From positions 14,813 to 24,360 of the forward strand of contig DHYU01000054.1 of NCBI GenBank assembly GCA_002415485.1: 9,548 bases of DNA, in the 5' to 3' direction. Source of the stretch: Proteobacteria bacterium UBA5122 (GTDB lineage: Bacteria; Pseudomonadota; Gammaproteobacteria; Tenderiales; Tenderiaceae). The notes beneath the pieces were generated by a model, which was not told where the DNA came from, did no database searches, and saw nothing but the letters and a program-made list of their open reading frames with translations. Position 1 is the first letter of the stretch. Each line of letters opens with the position of its first letter. The position numbers and the translations under genes are program-made. Of the stretch, positions 1 to 5,784 are shown piece after piece.

Positions 1-52
1 GTGTGTATACGTTAATAGCGTATCAAGGGTTCGAATCCCTTCTTCTCCGCCA
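1..52 (+). tRNA. tRNA-Ser(GGA), 3' part (5' end outside window)
   Basis: The window opens just after the anticodon loop. A long class II variable arm is visible (ATACG 7-11 pairs with CGTAT 19-23). It is followed by a T arm (AAGGG 25-29 with CCCTT 37-41, loop TTCGAAT), the 3' acceptor strand 42-48, discriminator G49 and encoded CCA 50-52. The opening GTGTGTATACG matches what follows the anticodon in enterobacterial tRNA-Ser(GGA), which gives the isoacceptor. The anticodon itself is not in the window, so the GGA assignment is by similarity. Confidence 0.9.
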
Positions 53-109
53 TATGATTTTTAAAAAGCCCAGGTGACCCCTGGGCTTTTTTTATGTCTC
101 GGAGAAGGG
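34..109 (+). repeat. tRNA-tail/terminator repeat, copy 1
   Basis: This stretch starts at the last 19 bases of tRNA-Ser (34-52), runs through the terminator and ends at GGAGAAGGG. It recurs at 216-292 with one substitution in the terminator stem and one extra T. The period is 182 bp. Because copy 1 is part of the working tRNA, it is the probable parent. Confidence 0.9.
63..93 (+). terminator. Intrinsic terminator of tRNA-Ser
   Basis: A 12-bp stem (63-74 with 80-91) has a TGACC loop and runs into seven T residues (87-93). It lies 10 bases after the tRNA CCA end. The A-rich left arm also lets it work on the opposite strand. Confidence 0.9.
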
Positions 110-124
110 ATTTGAACCCTTGAT
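100..124 (-). repeat. Degenerate inverted copy of the tRNA-Ser 3' end
   Basis: Read on the minus strand, this segment reproduces the T arm and acceptor of the tRNA (positions 21-48), with three bases missing and one substitution in the T loop. On one transcript it could pair with the tRNA tail across the terminator. The same CGGAGAAGG start recurs at 283, after copy 2. Confidence 0.7.
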
Positions 125-130
125 GTATAA

Positions 131-215
131 ATCAGAGGGTTCGACGACTGAGCGCCAGCGAAGGAGAGCGTAGCCGCACAGCGGCAACGACCCCGCAGGG
201 GCGAGCGCAGCGAGT
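131..215 (+). repeat. tRNA T-arm fragment split by a 71-nt GC-rich insert
   Basis: Bases 131-144 resemble the left half of the tRNA-Ser T arm (ATCAGAGGGTTCGA). The right half resumes at 216 with the exact last 19 bases of the tRNA. Between them, 145-215 is a GC-rich insert with small hairpins: GCCGC/GCGGC at 173-185 and CCCC/GGGG at 191-201. An arginine-rich frame runs through it and on into copy 2 but has no early ATG, so I do not call a gene. Confidence 0.65.
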
Positions 216-292
216 AATCCCTTCTTCTCCGCCATATGATTTTTTAAAAAGCCTAGGTGACCCCTGGGCTTTTTTTATGTCTCGGAGAAGGG
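216..292 (+). repeat. tRNA-tail/terminator repeat, copy 2
   Basis: This is a second copy of 34-109, containing the exact 19-base tRNA-Ser tail with CCA (216-234), the spacer, the terminator and the trailing GGAGAAGGG. No acceptor 5' half or anticodon arm precedes it, so it is not a tRNA gene. Confidence 0.9.
246..276 (+). terminator. Duplicated intrinsic terminator
   Basis: This is the same 12-bp stem and TGACC loop as 63-93, with one C-to-T change that leaves a G-T wobble pair, followed by seven T residues. It should still terminate. Confidence 0.8.
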
Positions 293-427
293 GGGCGTTC
301 TTGGTTTGGTCAAGGGCGAGACGCATGAATGACAACGCGAGCAACCAATTATGATGAATGAAATCTATTAGCAAGATTGGCAAATATTACCCTCGCCATG
401 AAGGGGTAAGATTTTAGGAGGTGGGGT

Positions 428-453
428 GGCTGGTATCGACCCAAAGCGGACAA
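428..453 (-). repeat. Short dispersed motif TGTCCGCT..., copy a
   Basis: On the minus strand it reads TGTCCGCTTTGGGTCGATAC and continues CAG. Copies b (3527-3551) and c (7276-7298) share the TGTCCGCT core, allowing one base, and a similar tail. It faces outward to the left of the ABC-3C operon. Confidence 0.5.
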
Positions 454-487
454 AAAATTAAGTAGCTTGCCTCCTACGCTCATGTGC

Positions 488-518
488 TGTACTAAAGCAA
501 GAGATAGAAAGTAGTACA
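488..518. promoter_or_regulatory. Inverted repeat upstream of the ABC-3C operon
   Basis: Perfect 7-bp arms, TGTACTA (488-494) and TAGTACA (512-518), are separated by 17 bases. The right arm ends 36 bases before the start codon of the first operon gene. It could be an operator or an RNA hairpin in the leader. No regulator gene lies nearby to pair with it. Confidence 0.4.
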
Positions 519-554
519 CGCAAATATTAACAAGTTGTAAGGTGGGAAAGATCG

Positions 555-1523
555 ATGGTTGTTACAAGAAAAAATGGCATGGATTCCATAATTGAACGCC
601 TATCCTACATAAAGTCTCAGGTAGAAATCTCTGCGTCTCAAAATCTCAATGATATTAATATTTACTCCGAAAACTTTTTCAGGGATTTTCTGAATTTGGT
701 TTTGAGCCACCACTTCAAGAACATCAACATTGAGGAAAAAAACGCGGCGGCCATTGACTTGGGTGACAAAGCCGCAAAGATTGCTATTCAAGTAACGTCC
801 ACAAATGACTTTTCCAAAATCGAGAAAACAGTAACAAAGTTCAATGAGAAAAAGCTCTATGAAACGTATGATGAGCTAAAAATAGTAATCATCGGGAACA
901 AGAAAGATTATAAAAAGAAAAAGATCGGAGATTCTTCTAAGCATGAGCTAGATGTCGCGAAAGATGTTTGGGACATATCCTCGCTCGTTGAGTTAATTGG
1001 CGATAAGAATGTAAAGGAGATACAAGAAGTCAGGGACTTCCTTGAAGAACAAGTCCAGTTTATTTCCAAAAATCATATCTCTAAAGAAATTGCAACCTTC
1101 GAAAATCTTATACTACTGCTTAGCGACGAAGACCATCCCGCTATTGGTTCCGGATTTTTAGAAGAGCCTGATCCTGACGGCAAAATAAATGAAAGGTTTG
1201 CGGATCATGCTACATTGTTGACTAGCGAGTTTCAAGACCTATACATCGAATATGGTGAAGTACTTTCTGATGTCCGGCAGCACTCTGAGCTAGGCCAAAC
1301 GAAGCTACGAAGACTTGGGCTTTATGTCAAGGCTTATAGTGATGAGGTACTAACTGATTGCAATGGTGACCCCAAGGCCGCTCTTAAGCAGCTTGTAAAA
1401 GATATGGAGAACATATTGAGAAACAAGATCAAAGACTATGATGTTACAGCAATCAGATTTTTTCTAATTGACGAATTGCTTAGATGTAATGTCTTTCCTA
1501 ATAAGGAGGCCATAAATGCCTAG
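555..1523 (+). CDS. SMEK-domain effector of an ABC-3C system
   Basis: 322 aa, no signal peptide or membrane segment. Residues 9-165 read as a SMEK domain: the YSENFFRDFLNLVL helix (37-50), then IDLGD (67-71) and IQVTSTNDFSKIEKT (78-92). The D68...QVTS spacing resembles paired beta strands of a restriction-endonuclease-like fold, but the usual catalytic lysine is not obvious, so nuclease activity is inference. Residues about 205-317 match the helical C-terminal module of ABC-3C proteins, starting DPDGKINERF and ending in the typical CNVFPN (311-316). I chose ATG 555 because AAGGTGG sits 9 bases upstream; ATG 579 (M9) is possible and would begin at the domain edge. The gene overlaps the next one by 8 bp. 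It is more AT-rich than umuDC, which suggests acquisition by transfer. Confidence 0.8.
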   Translation: MVVTRKNGMDSIIERLSYIKSQVEISASQNLNDINIYSENFFRDFLNLVLSHHFKNINIEEKNAAAIDLGDKAAKIAIQVTSTNDFSKIEKTVTKFNEKKLYETYDELKIVIIGNKKDYKKKKIGDSSKHELDVAKDVWDISSLVELIGDKNVKEIQEVRDFLEEQVQFISKNHISKEIATFENLILLLSDEDHPAIGSGFLEEPDPDGKINERFADHATLLTSEFQDLYIEYGEVLSDVRQHSELGQTKLRRLGLYVKAYSDEVLTDCNGDPKAALKQLVKDMENILRNKIKDYDVTAIRFFLIDELLRCNVFPNKEAINA

Positions 1524-1758
1524 TCTTTTTATTGCTGGCGAACAAGTGGAGGCGTCCCCCCCCATAGTTGCTTATAAAATCATGTCGCTGATCGAGACTA
1601 AAGCGGATGAAAAAGTAAGTATCTTCGATATTACGGACGGATTTAGAAAGGAGAAATGGTTTTCATACAACAACATTGTTTTAGGACTGATCTTTTTATA
1701 TTCAACTGGCCTAATAGATTTTGACGAACCATACGTAGTAAAAAATGTTGAAAATTAA
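1516..1758 (+). CDS. ABC-3C middle component, MC6-like
   Basis: 80 aa, cytoplasmic. A strong AAGGAGG (1503-1509) lies 6 bases before the ATG, inside the end of the effector gene. The start overlaps the effector stop by 8 bp and the end overlaps the ATPase gene by 14 bp, so translation is probably coupled. The sequence looks like a small winged-helix-type module (FDITDGFRKEKWFSYNNIVLGLIFLYSTGLIDF), which fits the middle components that link effector to ATPase in ABC-3C systems. The assignment rests on length, this motif pattern and gene order; catalytic residues are neither seen nor expected. Confidence 0.75.
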   Translation: MPSLFIAGEQVEASPPIVAYKIMSLIETKADEKVSIFDITDGFRKEKWFSYNNIVLGLIFLYSTGLIDFDEPYVVKNVEN

Positions 1759-3472
1759 AAAGCTTTATACAGAACCTGAAATTATTGACCCTGTCGTGTT
1801 CGAGGATGGTCTAAATCTTATATTGGGTGAAAAAGACGATAGCAGCAATAAAACAAATGGAGTTGGAAAGTCGCTATGTATTGAGTTTATTAACTTTGCG
1901 CTTTTAAAGAAGGCAAGCGATAGTCGAGTAAAGAAAATTCCAAAGACTATATTTTCTCCTCAAACGAATATCTGTCTCGACATTATTATGGGTAATGAAC
2001 CAATCACGATAAAACGCTCCCTTCAAAATGCGGAGCGGCCTACATTTTATTTGAAGGAACGATCTATAGAGTTTCAAAAACTTGAAGATGCAATTTCATA
2101 TCTAGGAAAAAAGCTTTTTGACAATAACGATAGAAATAGCCCTAGCTTTAGATCAATAATGGGGCCTCTGATGCGAGATGAGCGTTCAGAATTCAAGTCG
2201 CTTGTGGCTTGTTATGATACAAGCAAACGGATTCCTGACGATTATGCCCCTCATTTGTATTTGCTAGGTATAGATATCGAGATATACGCTACGATCAAGC
2301 TTGTCATAAATGAAATCGATGAGCTTTCCAAACATATAAAGAAAATCAAGGATGATGTCGAACTACTTCGAGAAAAGGACATTGATGACTCACGTTCTGA
2401 CATGAACGAGCTTGAAAGTGAAGTAAAAGAAATTTCTCGTAGTATCGATGCTCTTGAAAATATTTCAGGCTATGAGTTCGTAAAAGACGACATCATCCAT
2501 CTTGAAAAGACGCTTGATGATTTGAGAAGGGAAAAATCGATACTCAGATCAAAGTACCTTCGATCAAAGCCTATCATTGATGCACGCAAAATAGATTCTA
2601 GCGAAATCAGGGATTTCTATGAGCAAATGCGAAAAGGCCTCGGTGATCAGATCAAACGAGAGCTTGATGAGGTCTATCAGTTCAAGAAGAAAATTGACGA
2701 CTTTCAGAATCAGTTAATCTATCAAAGAAGAGACGAAATCAGAAAAAATATTGAAACTATAGACTCTCAGATCGATGTTTTAGATAAGAAATATAAGGAA
2801 AAATTATCGGTTCTTGATCAGCAGGGCGATCTCAAAAATCTAAAACAGACCTATTCTGCATATCAGTCTAAGCTCGATGAGGCAAGCCAGTTGAAGACCT
2901 TTATCGCAAAGTATGATGAACTAGAATTGCAGAAACAGCGAGCCAAATCCAAGAAGGAGCAGGAATTGCTCAACCTGCAATCCGCCATTCAGGAATCCAG
3001 TGAGATATTAGCCTCATTTGAGCAAACAATTCTAGATACACATAAATATATTCAAGGAAATCGAAAAGCATCATTCGAAGTTAAACCGACTTCGAAAAAA
3101 CAGGTAGTAGAGATAACTATGCGAATAGATGATGACGGTAGTCACAGTGTCGAACGTGAAAAAGTTTTCATATACGACATATGCCTTTTACTGAATGACA
3201 AAACATTTGCTTCGCACCCTGGGTTTCTGATTCACGATAATATTTTTGATGTCGATCAGGATACGCTTACCAAGAGCCTTGATTATCTCGTCAACAAGGC
3301 ACGTTTTGGACGTGATAAACAATATATTTTGACTCTGAATGCTGATCGACTTGAGAACACTATAGTTGATTCTAAACTGCTTGATCTATTGAAGCCTACT
3401 ATTAGGGCTACATATACCAAGGCAGAGGGAAGGCGATTCATTAAAACAAAGTATCAGGAAATCCACAATTAG
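1745..3472 (+). CDS. Rad50-like ABC ATPase of an ABC-3C system (DUF2326 family)
   Basis: 575 aa. The N terminus has a Rad50-type Walker A (NKTNGVGKS, residues 35-43) in the family-typical context LILGEKDDSSNKTNGVGKSL. A long charged coiled-coil region runs about 185-275 and 300-430. The C-terminal DUF2326-like part holds an ABC signature-like stretch (DDGSHSVEREKVFIYD, 463-478), a Walker B-like FLIHDNIFD (494-502) and YILTLNADRLE (527-537). There is no CxxC zinc hook at the coiled-coil apex, unlike Rad50. The start overlaps the MC6 gene by 14 bp without a good ribosome binding site, so coupling is likely. Expected role: nucleotide-driven sensor or clamp that gates the SMEK effector; this is family-based inference. 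Confidence 0.85.
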   Translation: MLKIKKLYTEPEIIDPVVFEDGLNLILGEKDDSSNKTNGVGKSLCIEFINFALLKKASDSRVKKIPKTIFSPQTNICLDIIMGNEPITIKRSLQNAERPTFYLKERSIEFQKLEDAISYLGKKLFDNNDRNSPSFRSIMGPLMRDERSEFKSLVACYDTSKRIPDDYAPHLYLLGIDIEIYATIKLVINEIDELSKHIKKIKDDVELLREKDIDDSRSDMNELESEVKEISRSIDALENISGYEFVKDDIIHLEKTLDDLRREKSILRSKYLRSKPIIDARKIDSSEIRDFYEQMRKGLGDQIKRELDEVYQFKKKIDDFQNQLIYQRRDEIRKNIETIDSQIDVLDKKYKEKLSVLDQQGDLKNLKQTYSAYQSKLDEASQLKTFIAKYDELELQKQRAKSKKEQELLNLQSAIQESSEILASFEQTILDTHKYIQGNRKASFEVKPTSKKQVVEITMRIDDDGSHSVEREKVFIYDICLLLNDKTFASHPGFLIHDNIFDVDQDTLTKSLDYLVNKARFGRDKQYILTLNADRLENTIVDSKLLDLLKPTIRATYTKAEGRRFIKTKYQEIHN

Positions 3473-3607
3473 AGTCGGTATGGGGTAGTGGGTTTTTGAT
3501 TATTCCGAGGGCAATTCACTTAATTCAATGTCCGCTCCTGGCCGTTAGCAGTGATTTATAAAATCAATTGTGATTTCCTTAAATGGTTGCCTGTTCGTTG
3601 TTAGATT
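3473..3607. other. Convergent gap between ABC-3C and umuC
   Basis: No gene. TGATTT (3552-3557), AAATCA (3561-3566) and TGATTT (3571-3576) form alternative 6-bp AT-rich hairpins that could act weakly on either convergent transcript. No GC-rich stem with a T tract is seen. Confidence 0.5.
3527..3551 (+). repeat. Short dispersed motif TGTCCGCT..., copy b
   Basis: It reads TGTCCGCTCCTGGCCGTTAG then CAG. It is in inverted orientation to copy a (428-453), so the pair brackets the ABC-3C operon, both pointing outward. About 17 of 23 bases agree between the two by eye. Confidence 0.5.
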
Positions 3608-4861
3608 TCATGTTTTAACGACCGGGATGTCGGCCCATTTTGTGGTGTATTGCGGAGATGTAAACTGCTGGCGCATATACCAGGGTTGATGGATACCTTG
3701 GGCAGCCAAAAACACCGTGCCTTTGCCTTCACGTTGGTTAATGCCATCGATCACATGCATGAGTTTGTCGGCTTTTGCTGATTGTCCTGGGTGTAATAGG
3801 TCAAACTGGTGGTGTTTTTTGTCGACCACTTGGATCAAGCCAACACCGGCCTTTAAGAATGCATGCCCCTCGCGATATATTTTGCGCCCGATTTCCCTGG
3901 TTTTTGCGGTAATCACTCGGCTGTCATCTGTTGGATAGGGGAGCTTGGCTGTTTCACTGGCTGAATGAAAGTTGGGCTCAAAAGGTGAGGTGTGCATAAA
4001 TACATGGATGGAAAGGGCGAGGCTGTTTTGGGCGCGTAGTTTCTCGCTGGCTCGGGCGGCATATAGTGAGAGTGCATCTAACACAGGGGGCAGGGATGTG
4101 GCTTTCTTGCCGAAGGAGCGGGTGCAATAGATCTGCTTCTTTGCCGGTGGGACGTCTTCCAGGCTTAAACAGGGGATGCCGTTGAGCTCTGCCATGGTGC
4201 GCTCGATACAGATATTGCTCTGTTTGCGGACCATGCGAGGGTTTGCACTTGCTAAATCCCATGCCGATCTGATCTTAAGATCTTCCAGGCGTTTTGCTGT
4301 TCTTTGGGCAATGCCCCATACCGCCGTCACTGGAACGCGTCGCAGCACCCATTCCCACTTATGGGGGGCATCCAGCACACATACGCCATTGCATTTGGGC
4401 ACTTTCTTGGCGACTCGATTGGCGAGCTTTGCCAGTGTTTTGCTGGGGGCAATGCCCACGCCGACCGGGATGCGGGTGTGTTTCCACAGGCGCGACCTCA
4501 TTTCTTGGCCGTAGCTGTTGTAATCAAAGGGGATGCCGTTCAGTGACAAAAACATTTCATCGATACTATAGACTTCAATATGAGGGCTGAATGTCTTTAG
4601 CGTGTTCATTACCCGGCGTGATATATCGCCATATAGGGGATAGTTGGATGAAAAAATGGCGACATTATGGCGACGCAGTATGTGTTCTATTTTGAAGAAG
4701 GGTTGCAAATCACCAATGCCGAGCAGTTTTGCTTCTTTGGAGCGTGCGACCACAAAGCCATCGTTATTGGAGAGGACAACCACCGGCTTGCCACGTAAAT
4801 CAGGTCGAAAGACCTGCTCGCAGCTGGCATAGAAGCTGTTGCAATCAACCAGGGCAAACAT
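3608..4861 (-). CDS. umuC: DNA polymerase V catalytic subunit UmuC
   Basis: 417 aa, close to the 422 aa of E. coli UmuC. Y-family translesion polymerase that with cleaved UmuD forms Pol V in the SOS response. Visible features: the first metal ligand in FALVDCNSFYASCE (D6), the SIDE motif YSIDEMF with D101 and E102, a steric-gate region near the N terminus, helix-hairpin-helix and little-finger regions to about 345, a beta-clamp-type motif QFDLL at 352-356, and a C-terminal DUF4113-like tail (about 365-415) with DGINQREGKGTVFLAAQG. The start overlaps umuD by 17 bp and lacks a clear ribosome binding site, so coupling to umuD is likely. All key residues seem intact. Confidence 0.97.
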   Translation of the reverse strand: MFALVDCNSFYASCEQVFRPDLRGKPVVVLSNNDGFVVARSKEAKLLGIGDLQPFFKIEHILRRHNVAIFSSNYPLYGDISRRVMNTLKTFSPHIEVYSIDEMFLSLNGIPFDYNSYGQEMRSRLWKHTRIPVGVGIAPSKTLAKLANRVAKKVPKCNGVCVLDAPHKWEWVLRRVPVTAVWGIAQRTAKRLEDLKIRSAWDLASANPRMVRKQSNICIERTMAELNGIPCLSLEDVPPAKKQIYCTRSFGKKATSLPPVLDALSLYAARASEKLRAQNSLALSIHVFMHTSPFEPNFHSASETAKLPYPTDDSRVITAKTREIGRKIYREGHAFLKAGVGLIQVVDKKHHQFDLLHPGQSAKADKLMHVIDGINQREGKGTVFLAAQGIHQPWYMRQQFTSPQYTTKWADIPVVKT

Positions 4862-5276
4862 GGGAACGAATCGAATGAATCACGACCCCCTCAATACTCA
4901 TGTCGCTGTCTTCACCTATGGTGATGGGGGGGTATTTGGCGTTAGAGGAAAGTAGCTGCCTGTGCGTTAAATCCAGAATTTTGCAGGTCAACTCGCCATC
5001 AATATTGGCAACCACTACACTGCCGTTACGAGGCTCGACGGCGCGATCAACGATCAACATATCCCCGTTGAATATTCCGCAGCCCTCCATGGAGTCGCCC
5101 AAGACGCGGCAATAAAAGGTGGCGGCGTCATGCTTGACCAGAAACTCATTGAGATCCAGCCGTTTGTCCATGTAGTCGTCGGCAGGGCTAGGAAAGCCTG
5201 CGGGCACTTTGATCAGATATAGAGGCAGCTTTAACCGATAGTGCGATAGGTGGCTTCCCAGATATTGTACGCGCAT
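4845..5276 (-). CDS. umuD: SOS mutagenesis protein UmuD (LexA-like autopeptidase)
   Basis: 143 aa (E. coli 139). Accessory subunit of Pol V, activated by RecA-stimulated self-cleavage. The cleavage site reads VPAGFPSP, so the cut should fall between A26 and G27, as in many UmuD and LexA proteins (E. coli UmuD has Cys-Gly). The catalytic pair is S62 in GDSM and K99 in ELTCKI, two residues later than S60/K97 of E. coli, which matches the two-residue longer arm. The next gene is umuC, overlapping by 17 bp. The ATG is only 9 bp from a LexA box and has no clear Shine-Dalgarno. The 26-residue arm argues that this start is right all the same. Confidence 0.97.
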   Translation of the reverse strand: MRVQYLGSHLSHYRLKLPLYLIKVPAGFPSPADDYMDKRLDLNEFLVKHDAATFYCRVLGDSMEGCGIFNGDMLIVDRAVEPRNGSVVVANIDGELTCKILDLTHRQLLSSNAKYPPITIGEDSDMSIEGVVIHSIRSHVCPG

Positions 5277-5285
5277 AATAAGGGC

Positions 5286-5301
5286 CTGTATAAATAAACA
5301 G
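5286..5301 (-). promoter_or_regulatory. LexA box of umuDC
   Basis: CTGTATAAATAAACAG is a full CTG-N10-CAG SOS box with an AT-rich core. It sits 9 bp upstream of the umuD start codon. Confidence 0.93.
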
Positions 5302-5302
5302 T

Positions 5303-5331
5303 ATTATGAGTGTGATCATATTGTGAATCAA
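5303..5331 (-). promoter_or_regulatory. Probable sigma70 promoter of umuDC
   Basis: On the minus strand TTGATT (5326-5331) and CATAAT (5303-5308) are 17 bp apart. The -10 abuts the LexA box, so transcription would start inside the box and LexA would block it. The implied leader is short, about 20 nt. Confidence 0.55.
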
Positions 5332-5534
5332 GGGGGGGAGGTGTGAGGGTGCTACCCCCGTGGTCAAGCGATTTCATACACTCAAGGCGGAAGCGGACTA
5401 CACGGCCGCGTGCCTTAAAAATGGCATGAACAGGGGGCTGCCTGGCGTGACATGGCTGTGCTTTACTTCGTCAAGAGCCACGGGGAGGAGGTTGCAAGGC
5501 AGTTGATGTCTCACGAGTGTCCGTATGCCTTGCT
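5332..5534. other. Gap with a possible coding relic
   Basis: No intact gene. On the plus strand a frame open from about 5419 with ATG 5452 reads WRDMAVLYFVKSHGEEVARQ and onward, stopping at 5559 inside a repeat. The pattern loosely recalls a helix of DJ-1/PfpI-type domains. It is too short and unsupported to call, but it looks more protein-like than its surroundings and ends at the same repeat edge that truncates the NERD gene at 6960. Confidence 0.25.
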
Positions 5535-5668
5535 CAACGCGGTAAGGCGTACTACGTAGGGCGAAAAGATAATTAGGAATCGCTATTGCGAGAGCCTGCC
5601 CCGCGAAGTGCATTGGGTATGCTTGGTGGGTTACGGAATAAAAAAACATTCCTAACCCGCCCTACATC
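5535..5668 (+). repeat. GTAGGGCG-ended intergenic repeat, copy 1
   Basis: It shares an exact 30-bp left edge (5535-5564) with copy 2 at 6960-6989. It then shares ATTAGGAATCGCTAT, GAGAGCCTGCC, TTACGGAATAAAAAA and CATTCCTAACCC blocks with short indels. The ends are inverted (GTAGGGCG left, CGCCCTAC right), a MITE-like form with no coding capacity. Confidence 0.8.
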
Positions 5669-5739
5669 TGATTGCGCGGCGTTTGTTTCAAGATGCCGAT
5701 CAGATCGGTGTTGAATGGTAAAGGCGGTGATTGGAGTGT

Positions 5740-5767
5740 GTGATCTAGCGCCCGGGCACTAGATCAC
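5740..5767. repeat. Perfect 9-bp inverted repeat after the CaMKII_AD-like gene
   Basis: GTGATCTAG (5740-5748) and CTAGATCAC (5759-5767) flank a 10-base centre that contains the palindrome GCCCGGGC. It lies 17 bases beyond the stop of the minus-strand gene and may end its transcript, but no T tract follows on either strand. Operator function is also possible. A smaller palindrome, CCGATC-A-GATCGG, is at 5696-5708. Confidence 0.55.
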
Positions 5768-5784
5768 TGTTGTTCGAGGGTGCG

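Larger units (their letters stand above)
293..554. other. Gene-free leader before the ABC-3C operon
   Basis: No credible coding frame was found. The stretch holds a short dispersed motif on the minus strand (428-453) and an inverted repeat (488-518). A ribosome binding site AAGGTGG at 539-545 serves the first operon gene. No strong sigma70 promoter is evident; TTGCCT at 468 with TACTAA 17 bases later is a poor match. Confidence 0.6.

Noticed and set aside
1..300. CRISPR array
   Set aside because: Only two copies at a 182-bp period, and the repeated unit is a tRNA tail with terminator; no spacers and no cas genes.
132..383. Minus-strand 83-aa open frame
   Set aside because: It lies across the tRNA repeat and GC-rich insert, has no ribosome binding site and no family-like sequence.
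3717..4590. Several plus-strand and one minus-strand open frames within umuC
   Set aside because: They are shadows of umuC, whose conserved motifs are continuous over the whole span.
5398..5649. Minus-strand 83-aa open frame
   Set aside because: Half of it is antisense to the GTAGGGCG repeat, and the protein has no recognisable features.
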